Below are positions 53,604-62,326 of a DNA stretch of 64,000 nucleotides, piece by piece (the first letter of the stretch is position 1; every line of letters starts with the position of its first letter). The stretch is from VXYL01 sp963422285. GTDB lineage: Bacteria; Pseudomonadota; Gammaproteobacteria; Pseudomonadales; Azotimanducaceae. A model generated the notes under the pieces. That model was not told the origin of the DNA, searched no databases, and worked only from the letters and a program-made list of their open reading frames with translations. Position numbers and translations under genes: made by a program. The stretch covers positions 124,001-188,000 of the forward strand of contig OY729419.2 in assembly GCA_963422285.2 (NCBI GenBank), given 5' to 3'.

Positions 53604-54079
53604 CTGTTGGGCGCGTTGAGGATTTTCACGCTCAAGCCGACGCATTCGTCGCAGATGAGCACTCCATGTCCAACTGCGAGCCGCTCTGCTTCGTGTTGGG
53701 ATTTGTGGCAGAGCGAGCAGTAGATGGGGTCTCCCGCGCCCAAGCGGGACAGCCACTTGAGGCCATCTAGTTGGCGTTCCGGACTTTGCTCTTTGCGGCC
53801 TCCGCCTCGCCTCGCGTCTCGTCTCCAGCAACTCGTTTCGCACCTGGATTTGGGACTTCAGCTTGCGCCGACTGTCGAGGGCCTATTCCGAGCGAGGACG
53901 AGTTTCCCCGCTTCAGCGTTAGCGACGAGGCGCGTCGAAGCCCGTTCGATCCTCTTTAGGACGTCCGACTCGCTAGCCTGAACGGCTTGGAGCGGCGCCT
54001 TGGCTTGGGCTTTGAGGGCGTCGAGGCGGATGCCATCGGGCAGCGCCTGGAATTCGGATTCAACGGCCATGACAGACAT
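53600..54079 (-). pseudogene. ClpX-type C4 zinc-finger protein, broken by several indels
   Basis: The minus strand reads as a small protein ending in a ClpX-like zinc finger: YCSLCHKSQHEAERLAVGHG then VLICDECVGLSVKILNAPN (stop at 53600-53602), with the four cysteines as CxxC...CxxC. Upstream the coding frame changes at least twice. MAVESEFQALPDGIRLDALK and the helix up to RPSTVGAS are in the C-terminal frame but end in a stop at 53858. KSQIQVRNELLETRREAR is in another frame, and EAEAAKSKVRNAN in a third. Together they make a plausible helical linker before the finger. Three small indels between 53760 and 53870 explain it. The start is near 54079 or 54070. It interrupts the usual rnfH-bamE neighbourhood. 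Confidence 0.72.
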
Positions 54080-54197
54080 CCTTTCATGCACATCCAGTAT
54101 CCGCGCCCTTGAGCTGAAAGAGGTTGCGATGCAAGTCTGTCAGAGGGCGGGGACGAGCCGTCTTCCCGCCGATCGGATGCGATCTGACTCGGGATCC

Positions 54198-54224
54198 GCG
54201 CCGCAGCACAGGCTGCTGCGGCGC
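54198..54224. terminator. Perfect 11-bp hairpin just past the bamE stop
   Basis: GCGCCGCAGCA-CAGGC-TGCTGCGGCGC begins two bases beyond the bamE stop on its strand. The stem is strong and fully paired, but no T run follows. It may be an mRNA 3'-end stabiliser or a weak terminator. Confidence 0.5.
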
Positions 54225-54226
54225 TG

Positions 54227-54664
54227 CTAGTCCGAGTTCCGCTCCTCGGCCACGCTCTCCGCGTCCTGGTCCGTCGCGGCATCCGTGGGTTTGAAGTCGC
54301 CGGTGAAGTGGGACAGCACGCCATCGGTGAAGAACAGCGAAAGGTTGGCCTTCTCGTCATAGTAGCCCGGTACGCGCAAGGTGTAGACGTAGTCCCAGCG
54401 GCTGTCGTCGAAGGGGTTGCGGATCACCGGCTCGCCCATGATGTAGGCCACCTGCTCCGGGGTCATGCCCGGCTTGAGGCTGTCCACCATCTCCTGGGTG
54501 ATGACGTTGCCTTGTTGCACGGAAAGCCGATAGACACGCGGCAAGCTGCACGACGACGAGAGCATCGCCAAGGCCAAGCCCGTGGCGGCCAAGCCCGTGC
54601 TGAGGGATAAGCTGTTCACAAGCGGGTCGGTTCCTGTCTCCGTATAGGCATGGTAGCGCATCAT
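54227..54664 (-). CDS. bamE: BamE/SmpA outer-membrane assembly lipoprotein
   Basis: 145-residue lipoprotein subunit of the beta-barrel assembly machine. Lipobox LSSSC (about 36-40) follows a hydrophobic stretch, then SLPRVYRLSVQQGNVITQEM, VDSLKPGMTPEQVAYIMGEP and DSRWDYVYTLRVP, the core of BamE. The ATG at 54664 gives a signal region longer than usual; a GTG at 54619 (VNSLSLSTGLAATG) would give a normal lipoprotein signal of about 25 residues and is the better biological start. The acidic C-terminal tail is family-like. Orientation opposite to ratA-rnfH is the common gammaproteobacterial layout. Confidence 0.93.
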   Translation of the reverse strand: MMRYHAYTETGTDPLVNSLSLSTGLAATGLALAMLSSSCSLPRVYRLSVQQGNVITQEMVDSLKPGMTPEQVAYIMGEPVIRNPFDDSRWDYVYTLRVPGYYDEKANLSLFFTDGVLSHFTGDFKPTDAATDQDAESVAEERNSD

Positions 54665-54908
54665 GGCCTCCCGTCGCCCACGGATTCGGCGAGTCGGGTC
54701 GATGGTTCGACCACCAAGCGTCGGGCGGAGTTCCCAGCGGAAGGCTCAATCTAGGCATCGAGACCCCATAATACAGATATAGATTATTGATTTATAAGGC
54801 TATTTATTTCTTAATCAGGCTGGATCAGCCGTTCCCTACGGTTTGCGTCGGGCGAGATGCGGAAACCGATGCCCTGCGCCATCCCCTTAAACCCCTGTTG
54901 CACCATGA
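54665..54908. other. AT-rich gap upstream of bamE
   Basis: Around 54770-54815 the sequence is strongly AT-rich (AATACAGATATAGATTATTG and TATTTATTTCTTAATC), unlike its surroundings. It may hold the bamE promoter or be foreign DNA. No gene seen. Confidence 0.5.
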
Positions 54909-55328
54909 ATGTTTTCATATGAAATCTCTATTGTGTTCAGATACGCAACCTTGGCCCTCGAAATTTATGCGGCTTTCGTCAACTATCGGAAGGCGGAAAT
55001 CGTCATGGGGAGAAAATCCATGGCGGCGGCCCGTTCCGAGTTCGAGAGCAAGCTGTTCGCCTCGAGCGCTCGGAGCCTGTCAACAATCGAGTGTCGTCGG
55101 CACCAGGCATGCTGGCCGACGAGTATCGGACGCGGCGCCAAGTCCGATATCGACAACAAGATCGCCAACGCCATCGAGCAGCTCACGCATGAGGTTCGCC
55201 ACGCCGACAAACACGAAGACCCCAACGTGCGGTACAAAGCGCAGGCGCTGATGTGCTCGGTCCAGTATCGCAAGACGTTCGAGGATATCGCCGCAATTGC
55301 TACTGAATGCTCGAGACAGGCGCGATAG
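54909..55328 (+). CDS. Hypothetical protein
   Basis: 139 codons if started at 54909; an ATG at 55005 (MGRKSMAAARSEFESK) is also possible. I recognise no family. The C-terminal half (SDIDNKIANAIEQLTHEVRH, ADKHEDPNVRYKAQALMC) looks like a real helical protein with charged, amphipathic helices, while the middle (around 55080-55130) looks less so. A frameshift may be hidden there. It starts in an AT-rich stretch and its codon use looks less GC3-biased than neighbouring genes, so it may be acquired. Confidence 0.4.
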   Translation: MFSYEISIVFRYATLALEIYAAFVNYRKAEIVMGRKSMAAARSEFESKLFASSARSLSTIECRRHQACWPTSIGRGAKSDIDNKIANAIEQLTHEVRHADKHEDPNVRYKAQALMCSVQYRKTFEDIAAIATECSRQAR

Positions 55329-55422
55329 ACCAGCCACAGACGCGAGCATCAGGTGCGGCAGGCGACCGCGGGTTCCGGCTTGCAAACCGGAGATCGTCGA
55401 GTCGAACCCTCTGGATCAGCCA

Positions 55423-55819
55423 TGCTCTGGGGGAAGAGGATCGGGAACTGCCTGGGCATTGGTTGCTACCTGCACGACTATGCGGACGGCCTCCGCAACG
55501 GCCCCTCGGCGTTCTACGGATTCGCGTACAGCGGACAGATCTTCGCCGGGATGGATGCCGATACGAAGACCTAGGCGGTGCATCAATTCGAGGGCCGGAC
55601 GGAAAGCCAGCGCAGCTATCGCACCGTCAGGCATTGGACACCCCAAGTGCGCTGGAGGTCTCGGCGTGCGATATCCATTCGTTCATGGCGGTCGGCGCCT
55701 TCTCCGAGCTCCGAGCATCTCAAGGACAAGCGACGGATCATCCCCGCGACGAGAATTGCACGGTTACTCTCTTTGAGGGCGCCAAACGAGTCGCCGTTCA
55801 GCTTAAGGTACGCGGGTAG
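55423..55819 (+). pseudogene. Hypothetical gene, probably broken
   Basis: Two protein-like pieces in different frames: MLWGKRIGNCLGIGCYLHDY then GLRNGPSAFYGFAYSGQIFA (ends in TAG at 55572-55574), and later SALEVSACDIHSFMAVGAFS then CTVTLFEGAKRVAVQLKVRG (stop at 55817-55819). Between them VHQFEGRTESQRSYRTVRH is in the first frame. No family recognised. I read it as a decayed gene of about 130 codons, low confidence. Confidence 0.35.
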
Positions 55820-56256
55820 TCGCTATTCCGCCGCGGTACTGGGTACTTCAAGACGCAGGCAGGCGGGTGCGAAGGCGGCCAAGCGTTCATCGGGCACCCT
55901 TCCTGGCGGGCTGGCGCGTCGTGGCAGGCGGAACGCACATGGACGAATCCGACGGTCTGTTGTTCCGCCGCCCCGAGATATGCGAAAGGTTCGCCGAGCG
56001 ATACTCTGACGGGCTGGAACCCGAGCCGGCCTTGACTAGCGCGACCTCTGGTTGCGGATGTGGGCACGAAAAAACACATTTTCCACATAGGCTCGTCCCT
56101 CCCTATGCTTAATGCATTGATAGCCATCCGGCATCCACCCCATGCAGTCATCTCCACTTCCCGAGGGCGAACGGGAGCCCCAACGGCCTAAGCCTCGATC
56201 TTCCCCAGAGCCTGCATACGCGCTTCAAGACCGCTTGTAGTGCCACTCAGCGCAAG
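55820..56256. other. Intergenic or decayed stretch
   Basis: A frame at 55939-56112 (MDESDGLLFRRPEICERFAE, then CGCGHEKTHFPH) reads somewhat protein-like but matches nothing I know. Otherwise no gene is supported before the antitoxin at 56257. Confidence 0.4.
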
Positions 56257-56442
56257 ATGGCCAGCGAAATTCAAGATTTCGTGGAGTGCCGCACCGTGGA
56301 GTTGGAGGCTGGGCTGCCTCCGCCCGCCGCTGATGCGGAACGACGGTTGCAAGCCCTCGACCGCGCCCTCGACTGCAACTACCCAACCGGAGATATCGGC
56401 GAGATGCTAGCCGACATCAAGCGCGGCCGTGATCTTCGTTGA
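56257..56442 (+). CDS. Small antitoxin-like protein upstream of a PIN toxin
   Basis: 61 residues: MASEIQDFVECRTVELEAGL and a helical, charged C-terminus (AERRLQALDRALDCNYPTGD, GEMLADIKRGRD). No clear RHH or HTH is seen. It is called an antitoxin because it overlaps a PIN-domain toxin gene by 14 bases (56429-56442), the usual antitoxin-toxin order. Short antitoxins with ADIKRGR-like ends are frequent partners of PIN proteins. The assignment rests mainly on context. Confidence 0.65.
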   Translation: MASEIQDFVECRTVELEAGLPPPAADAERRLQALDRALDCNYPTGDIGEMLADIKRGRDLR

Positions 56443-56868
56443 CTCCAACATCCTCATGTACCTCGTCGGCGCTCCGCATCCCAATCGGGATCGAGCCGCC
56501 GCTTTCCTGCGCGAGGAATCCGCACAGCGCTACGCAACCAGTGCCGAGGTCTACCAGGAGATCCTGCACCGCTACGTCGCCTAGACCGTCGCGACGCGAT
56601 CAACGATGCATTCGGACTTCTCGACGACCTCGTTGCTGTCGTCTTCCCGGTCACTCGGGACGACGTGGCGGCCGCCAAGGGGTTGATCCGCCAGCAACTC
56701 CAGCTGTCGGCACGCGATTGTCTCCCCCTCGCGATCATGCAGGCGCACGGCATCCGTCGGGTGCTGACGTTCGATCAGGGCTTTTCCACGGCACCCGGCG
56801 TCACATGTCTGCCTAGGCCGCTGCGGCCTAGGCCAAGTCCCGGGCGTCGGCTACCCCTGATCGTGTAG
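56429..56868 (+). pseudogene. PIN-domain toxin (VapC type), frameshifted
   Basis: From GTG 56429 the frame reads VIFVDSNILMYLVGAPHPNR, then YATSAEVYQEILHRYVA and a TAG at 56582-56584. With one base added before TAG (GCC-ATA-GAC), the reading continues DRRDAINDAFGLLDDLVAVV, VTRDDVAAAKGLIRQQ, LSARDCLPLAIMQAHGI and LTFDQGFSTAPGV. All PIN acidic residues are there: Asp in VDSNIL, Glu in SAEVYQE, Asp in SARDCL and Asp in TFDQGF. So one base was lost. The tail overlaps the end of pyrD on the other strand by about 41 bases. Confidence 0.75.
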
Positions 56869-57898
56869 CGGTGGCTGGCGCCCAGCGCGACACCTCGCGA
56901 GCCAGACGACGCACGAGGCCGGGACCTTGGTAGACCAGCGCCGTGTAGACCTGCACCAAGTCGGCGCCGGCGTCGAGCAGGGCGCGGGCGTCGGCGGAGC
57001 TGGAGATGCCGCCGACGCCGATCACCGCGGGAGCGTCGCCAACGAAGGAGCGCAGGCGGCGCACGGTGTCCAGGGCAAGCGGGAACAGCGGTCGCCCCGA
57101 CAGTCCGCCTGCCTCCATCGCCCGTCTCGAACCCAGCGATGCCGGTCGCGCCAGCGTGGTGTTGACGGCCACGAAACCGTTCGCGCCGGCTTCCAGCGCT
57201 GCCGCGACGGTGGCTTCGAGATCGGCGGGCGCGAGATCCGGGGCCACCTTCACCAGCAGCGGTTTGCCGGCGGCGAGCCGATCTCGGGCCGCCGCCAACT
57301 GGGCGATCAACGCCCGCGCCGTGGCTGCCGCTTGCAGGTCGCGCAGGCCCGGGGTGTTGGGGGACGACAGATTGACGACGACATAGTCGGCGACCGAATG
57401 CAGAGCGGAGAAACAGGCTAGGTAGTCGGCTGCGGCATCGGACAAGGGCGTGGCGCGGTTCTTGCCGATATTGATGCCGACGGGAACGCCGATCGGGATG
57501 TGGACGCCTCGCTCGCCTCTGCGAATGCGGACGAGATTGGCGGCCACGGGCTCGATGCCGGCGCTGTTGAAGCCCATGCGGTTGATCAGCGCCCGATCCT
57601 CGACGAGGCGAAACAACCTCGGCCGGGGGTTGCCCGGCTGCGGGCGCGGCGTCACCGTGCCCACTTCGACGAAGCCGAAACCGAGTCGGGCGAGGCCGAC
57701 GACCGCAGCGGCGTTCTTGTCGAATCCTGCCGCCAAGCCGATGCGATTAGGAAACTCGAGTCCGAGCAGATGGACGGTTTCCGTATGCGCGGGCCGTACC
57801 CAGGGCAGGACGCCCAACCCTCGCAAGACCGTCAGCGCCGCAGCATGGGCCGCCTCCGACGACAACGCGAACAGCAGTGGGCGCAGCAGGCGGTACAT
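56828..57898 (-). CDS. pyrD: Dihydroorotate dehydrogenase (quinone), class 2
   Basis: 356-residue FMN enzyme at the inner membrane making orotate from dihydroorotate, with electrons going to quinone; step four of pyrimidine synthesis. The N-terminal amphipathic part (MYRLLRPLLFALSSEAAHAA) is the class-2 membrane anchor. Core marks: GLAAGFDKNAAAV, EVGTVTPRPQPGNPRPRLFR, INRMGFNSAG and VVNLSSPNTPGLRDLQ with the class-2 catalytic Ser. GVGGISSSADARALLDAGAD closes the FMN phosphate site. The gene follows pepN by 9 bp on the same strand, so they share a transcript. Its end overlaps a decayed PIN toxin gene on the other strand. Confidence 0.96.
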   Translation of the reverse strand: MYRLLRPLLFALSSEAAHAAALTVLRGLGVLPWVRPAHTETVHLLGLEFPNRIGLAAGFDKNAAAVVGLARLGFGFVEVGTVTPRPQPGNPRPRLFRLVEDRALINRMGFNSAGIEPVAANLVRIRRGERGVHIPIGVPVGINIGKNRATPLSDAAADYLACFSALHSVADYVVVNLSSPNTPGLRDLQAAATARALIAQLAAARDRLAAGKPLLVKVAPDLAPADLEATVAAALEAGANGFVAVNTTLARPASLGSRRAMEAGGLSGRPLFPLALDTVRRLRSFVGDAPAVIGVGGISSSADARALLDAGADLVQVYTALVYQGPGLVRRLAREVSRWAPATATRSGVADARDLA

Positions 57899-57907
57899 GC
57901 GCCGACG

Positions 57908-60607
57908 CTACCCGTCGGCGGCCGGCTGCAAGCCCTTGTCGATCACTTCCCGAACATCCTTGGATATCTCCTGGCCGCCGATGACCTCCAACACCGCTCG
58001 CATCCGATGGCCCCGGGCGGGATCGAAGCGTGGCCACTCGGTGAGAATCTTCGCCAGCCGCGAGGCGACCTGGGGGTTGAGCGCATCGAGAGCGATCACT
58101 CGGTCGCCGGCCCAGCGATAGCCGCTGCCGTCCTCGGCGTGGAAGTTGCGCACATTGCCGCTCGCGAAGGAGATCAGCAATGCACGCACCTTGTTGGGGT
58201 TCTTGATGTCGAAGGCAGGGTTGGCTTCCAATGCCTCTACTCGGGCAAGCCCGCCGGGCAACGGGTTGCGGGCTTGGGCCGAGAACCAAGCGTCCACCAC
58301 TAGCGCTTCGGAGGACCAGCTGCGGTGGAACGCCTCGGCGTGGGCGAGCTTGGCGTCTTCTCCCGAAGAGTGCAGGCCGAGCAGCCCCTGGAACGCGAAC
58401 AGGCGGTCGGTGAGGTTGTTCGCGGTGCGCAGAAGGTCAGCAAGCAAGCGTTCGGCGTGTGCCGGATCGTCTTGGTCGAGAGCCCGCAGCGCGTACCACA
58501 GAGCGCGATGGCGGAGGTGCCGGCGGGCAATGGAAGGGCTGTCCGGGCGATAGGGTCCGGGCGTCGGATTCGCCGCCGCCAGCGCCAGCCAGTCGAAGGC
58601 GCCGGCGATGCGATCCGCGAGCTGGTCCCAGGCGTCGGCGATGACGAGAATGTCCGTGCCCGGCGCCAAGTCGAGCAGGGTGGCTTCCCGGGGCAGCGTC
58701 AGCATGGCGGCGAGCAGCGCCTTCGCCTCGCCGTCGTCGGCAGCGCCAAAGGCCGTACGCACCAGTGCCTCGAACAGCGCCAGCACCTCGTCGACGCTAT
58801 CGTCGGAAGCATGCCGAACGCTTGCCAGCAGGCTCTCTGCAAGCAGGGTCTGGCCAGCGTCCCAGCGGGCGAAACCGTCGGTGTCCACCGCCGCCAAGCG
58901 GCGCAGAACGCCGGCCGGGCGTGGGTAGCGTACCCGCACTGGCGCCGAGAAGCCGCGCAGAAAGCTGGTTTCCGCGGTGGCCGGAACGTCGGTCAGCCGC
59001 AGCGTGGTTTCGGCGGCTGTCAAGTGGGCGACCAGGGTGCCGTCTCGATTCGGGTTCTCCACTTCTACCGTGGCTGCGACGGCCACCGCAGACCTGTTCC
59101 TTGTTCCTGCCGCGCCTAGCAGGTCGCGTCCGTCCTCGTCCACTAGGCCGAACGCCAGCGGGATGTGGAACGGCTGCTTCTCCGGCCGGCCCGGGGACGG
59201 TGCGCAGGATTGCTCGATAACCAGTTCCAGCGTCTGGCCCTGGCGTCGCTCCTGCACCGTGAGCAGCGGCGTTCCGGCCTGGTCGTACCAACGTTGGAAC
59301 TGCGGCAGCGCCAAGCCGGAGGCGTCGCGCATGGCCGCGAGGAAATCCTCGGTGGCGACGGCGGCGCCGTCGTGGCGGGCGAAGTAGGCGTCGGCGCCAG
59401 CGAGGAACCGCTCTTGGCCCAGGATAGTGGCCAGCATGCGCACTACCTCCGCGCCCTTCTCGTATACCGTAGCGGTGTAGAAGTTGGAGATCTCGACGTA
59501 GCTGGCCGGGCGCACGGGATGCGCCAACGGGCCGGCGTCCTCGACGAACTGCACGCTGCGCAGAAACTCCACGTCCTCGATGCGCTTGACGGCGCGGGCG
59601 TTCATGTCCGAGGAGAACTCGCTGTCCCGGTAGACCGTGAAGCCTTCCTTCAAGCTGAGCTGGAACCAGTCCCGGCAGGTGACGCGATTGCCGGACCAGT
59701 TGTGGAAGTATTCGTGGGCCACCACGGCCTCGACGCGCTGGTAGCCGGCATCGGTAGCGGTATCCGGGGTGGCGAGAACGCAGGCGGTGTTGAAGATGTT
59801 GAGGCCCTTGTTCTCCATGGCCCCCATGTTGAAGTCCTCGACGGCGACGATCATGAAGATGTCCAGGTCGTACTCGCGCCCGAAGCGCTCTTCGTCCCAG
59901 CGCATGGCGCGTTTGAGGGCGGACATGGCGTAGTCGCACTGGCTGATGTTGTGCGGCTCGGAGTAGATGCGCAGCGCCACTGTTCGACCCGAACAGGTGG
60001 TGAACTCGTCTTCAAGAACGGCCAGATTCCCGGCCACCAAGGCGAACAGATAGCTCGGCTTCGGAAACGGATCCTCCCAGGTCGCCGTGCGACGGCCGTT
60101 ACGGGTCTCGTCCGCCACCGGGTTGCCATTCGACAGCAGCACTGGATAGCGCTCGGCATCCGCGGTAATCGAAGTAGTGTAGCGGGAGAGCACGTCCGGG
60201 CGGTCCGGGAAGTAGGTGATCTTGCGAAAGCCTTCCGCCTCGCACTGGGTGCAGTACATGCCGCTGGACTTGTACAGGCCCTCCAGCGCGGTATTCCGCT
60301 CAGGCACGATCTTGGTGGCCACCTGTACCCGGCAGACGTCCGGCACGTCGAACAGAGTGAGCGTCTCGCCTGCCACGGCGTACTCGTTGCCGCCCAGCTC
60401 GCGGCCGTCCACGGCTAGGCGCAGCAGTTCCAGATCGACGCCGCTGAGCACCAGCGGGCCGTCGCCGTGGGGACGGCGAGCGATGGCCAGCTCGCATTGC
60501 ACCGTGGTCTCGCCGTCGCGGATGTCGAAGGCAAGACGGGTGTTCCGAACCTCGAAGGGATAGGGCTGGTAGTCCGCTAGGCGGACGGGTTCGAGTCGTT
60601 CCGACAT
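57908..60607 (-). CDS. pepN: Aminopeptidase N (M1 family)
   Basis: 899-residue zinc metallopeptidase trimming N-terminal residues from peptides in the cytoplasm. The exopeptidase motif is FNMGAMENKGLNIF (about 260). The zinc site HEYFHNWSGNR with Glu in SLKEGFTVYRDSEF (HExxH-18-E, about 295-320) is complete. MYCTQCEAEGFRKITYFPDR and the N-terminal LADYQPYPF are bacterial PepN marks. The start was set at 60607 (MSERLEPVRLADYQ) since upstream codons up to 60679 are not family-like. It is divergent from xdhC across a 58-bp gap and upstream of pyrD in one unit. Confidence 0.96.
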   Translation of the reverse strand: MSERLEPVRLADYQPYPFEVRNTRLAFDIRDGETTVQCELAIARRPHGDGPLVLSGVDLELLRLAVDGRELGGNEYAVAGETLTLFDVPDVCRVQVATKIVPERNTALEGLYKSSGMYCTQCEAEGFRKITYFPDRPDVLSRYTTSITADAERYPVLLSNGNPVADETRNGRRTATWEDPFPKPSYLFALVAGNLAVLEDEFTTCSGRTVALRIYSEPHNISQCDYAMSALKRAMRWDEERFGREYDLDIFMIVAVEDFNMGAMENKGLNIFNTACVLATPDTATDAGYQRVEAVVAHEYFHNWSGNRVTCRDWFQLSLKEGFTVYRDSEFSSDMNARAVKRIEDVEFLRSVQFVEDAGPLAHPVRPASYVEISNFYTATVYEKGAEVVRMLATILGQERFLAGADAYFARHDGAAVATEDFLAAMRDASGLALPQFQRWYDQAGTPLLTVQERRQGQTLELVIEQSCAPSPGRPEKQPFHIPLAFGLVDEDGRDLLGAAGTRNRSAVAVAATVEVENPNRDGTLVAHLTAAETTLRLTDVPATAETSFLRGFSAPVRVRYPRPAGVLRRLAAVDTDGFARWDAGQTLLAESLLASVRHASDDSVDEVLALFEALVRTAFGAADDGEAKALLAAMLTLPREATLLDLAPGTDILVIADAWDQLADRIAGAFDWLALAAANPTPGPYRPDSPSIARRHLRHRALWYALRALDQDDPAHAERLLADLLRTANNLTDRLFAFQGLLGLHSSGEDAKLAHAEAFHRSWSSEALVVDAWFSAQARNPLPGGLARVEALEANPAFDIKNPNKVRALLISFASGNVRNFHAEDGSGYRWAGDRVIALDALNPQVASRLAKILTEWPRFDPARGHRMRAVLEVIGGQEISKDVREVIDKGLQPAADG

Positions 60608-60665
60608 AGGGCGTCCTGCTGATGCGCAAGCCGACAGTGTACCGCCGACTGCGCGATGGGGTGGT

Positions 60666-61682
60666 ATGATCGCGCCCATGCAGGCGGTGGATCAGCAGGT
60701 GATCGGGCAGGCTCGGGATTGGCTGTGCGCCGGGCAGCCGTGCTGGCTGGCTACCGTCGTCGCCACCTACGGGTCGTCGCCGCGGCCGGCAGGCTCCCTG
60801 CTCACTTGCAACGGCGACGGCAAGCTCGAAGGTTCGCTGTCCGGAGGCTGCGTCGAGGACGACCTGCTCGACAAGCTCACGCACGGCAAGCTGGCGCAGC
60901 AGCGGACGCAGTTCTTCCGCTATGGAGAAACCGCCGAGGAAGCCGAGCAGCTTGGCCTGCCCTGCGGCGGCCATCTGGATATCGTCATAGAACCCCTTTC
61001 CCCCACCGCCAGCACCCGTGCCCACTTCGAGCGCTTGGCGGAGCGCTTGGCGGGGCGCACCTGCGTGGAACGCACCGTGCGGCTGGCAACCGGCGACATC
61101 GCCTGCCGCGACGTGGATCGCCATGCGGCCCTGCGCTACGATCACGCCGGCGGCCTGCTGGTGCATACCTACGGCCCCCAGCATCGGCTGTTCGTGATCG
61201 GCACCAACATGGTTTCCGCCTACGTCGCCGAGATGGGCTTGGCATTGGGCTACGACGTGGTGGTGTGCGATCCCCGGCAAGATCGGCTAAACGACTTCGA
61301 CGTTGCCGGCGCACACAAGATCCGCGACATGCCGGACGACGCCGTGCGCCGCCACGCGGCCGACGCCTGCTCCGCTATCGTCGCACTCACCCACGATCCG
61401 CGCATCGACGACATGGGGCTGATGGAGGCGCTCAAGACCGACGCCTTCTACGTCGGCGCCATGGGTTCGGAGCGCACCTCCGCCAATCGCCGAATGCGGC
61501 TGCGGGAGCTGGATCTCAGCGCGGCGGAAATCGCCCGCCTGCACGCGCCCATCGGGCTGCCCATCGGCAGCAAAACGCCGCCGGAGATCGCGGTGGCGAT
61601 CCTGGCCGAGATCACCGCGGTGCGCAAGCGCAGCGCAGTGGCCGCCCAGGAGTCGCTGGCGCGAATGGCCATCGATTCGTGA
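60666..61682 (+). CDS. xdhC: XdhC-family protein
   Basis: 338 residues. An XdhC_CoxI N-terminal domain (LATVVATYGSSPRPAGSLLT and LSGGCVEDDLLDKL) is followed by a C-terminal Rossmann domain (RLFVIGTNMVSAYVAEMGLA, VVCDPR, FYVGAMGSERTSANRRMRL, IGLPIGSKTPPEIAVAIL). XdhC proteins bind molybdenum cofactor, see to its sulfuration and hand it to xanthine-dehydrogenase-type enzymes. ATG at 60666 or Met5 at 60678 could start it. It is followed by a MobA-like nucleotidyltransferase gene, the typical pairing, but no molybdoenzyme gene is in this window. Confidence 0.93.
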   Translation: MIAPMQAVDQQVIGQARDWLCAGQPCWLATVVATYGSSPRPAGSLLTCNGDGKLEGSLSGGCVEDDLLDKLTHGKLAQQRTQFFRYGETAEEAEQLGLPCGGHLDIVIEPLSPTASTRAHFERLAERLAGRTCVERTVRLATGDIACRDVDRHAALRYDHAGGLLVHTYGPQHRLFVIGTNMVSAYVAEMGLALGYDVVVCDPRQDRLNDFDVAGAHKIRDMPDDAVRRHAADACSAIVALTHDPRIDDMGLMEALKTDAFYVGAMGSERTSANRRMRLRELDLSAAEIARLHAPIGLPIGSKTPPEIAVAILAEITAVRKRSAVAAQESLARMAIDS

Positions 61683-61734
61683 CGCGAAGCGCCAAATCGC
61701 AAGCAAAACGCCGAATCGCAAGACCAAGCACTCC

Positions 61735-62304
61735 GTGGCAGGCATTGGTGCGCTAATCCTGGCCGCCGGCAGCGCCCGCCGGTTCGGCAGCGACAAACGC
61801 TTCTACCGCATCGACGGCACTCCCATGCTGGCGTGGACGCTGGCCGCCTACCGGGCCGTGTTCGACGACGTGGGCGTGGTCATCCGCCCCGACGAACATG
61901 CCGTCGCCGAACTGGTGCGGGTCGCCGGCTGCCGGGTCATCGAAGCTGCCGATGCCGCCCGGGGTCAATCCCGATCCCTGGCCGCTGGCGTTGCGGCCAT
62001 GTTCGATTGCGACGGCCTCGTCGTCGGCTTGGCGGACATGCCGTTCGTCAAGCCGGAGACCTTGCGCATCCTCATCGCCGCTATGACGGCGCAGCCGCAG
62101 GACATCGCGCGTCCGCGCTGCCAAGGGCGCCCCGGCAACCCCGTCGGCTTCCCGGCCTTCGCCTTCGCCGCGCTGACCCGGATCGAAGGCGACCAAGGCG
62201 CTCGGCAAGTGGTCGCCGCCAGCGACCGGGTACGCTTGATCGACGTGGACGACCGTGGCGTTCTGCAAGACATCGACCAGCCTCCCCAAGGCGATGCCCC
62301 ATAG
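61735..62304 (+). CDS. MobA-like NTP transferase (molybdenum cofactor cytidylyl-/guanylyltransferase type)
   Basis: 189 residues. The signature ALILAAGSARRFGSDKRFYR (about 6-25) is the nucleotide-binding loop of MobA/MocA proteins; GLVVGLADMPFVKPETL (about 95) is the metal/nucleotide site; GRPGNPVGFP (about 135) binds the pterin. The start is GTG at 61735. The XdhC gene 52 bp upstream is the usual partner, so it likely makes MCD (cytosine dinucleotide form), as MocA does for the xanthine dehydrogenase family. CTP versus GTP cannot be read from the sequence. Confidence 0.9.
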   Translation: MAGIGALILAAGSARRFGSDKRFYRIDGTPMLAWTLAAYRAVFDDVGVVIRPDEHAVAELVRVAGCRVIEAADAARGQSRSLAAGVAAMFDCDGLVVGLADMPFVKPETLRILIAAMTAQPQDIARPRCQGRPGNPVGFPAFAFAALTRIEGDQGARQVVAASDRVRLIDVDDRGVLQDIDQPPQGDAP

Positions 62305-62326
62305 CGGCATGGCGGAGCGCCTGCTG

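Noticed and set aside
54690..54715. GGTTCGACC looks like a tRNA T-loop
   Set aside because: No acceptor, D or anticodon arms can be laid out around it.
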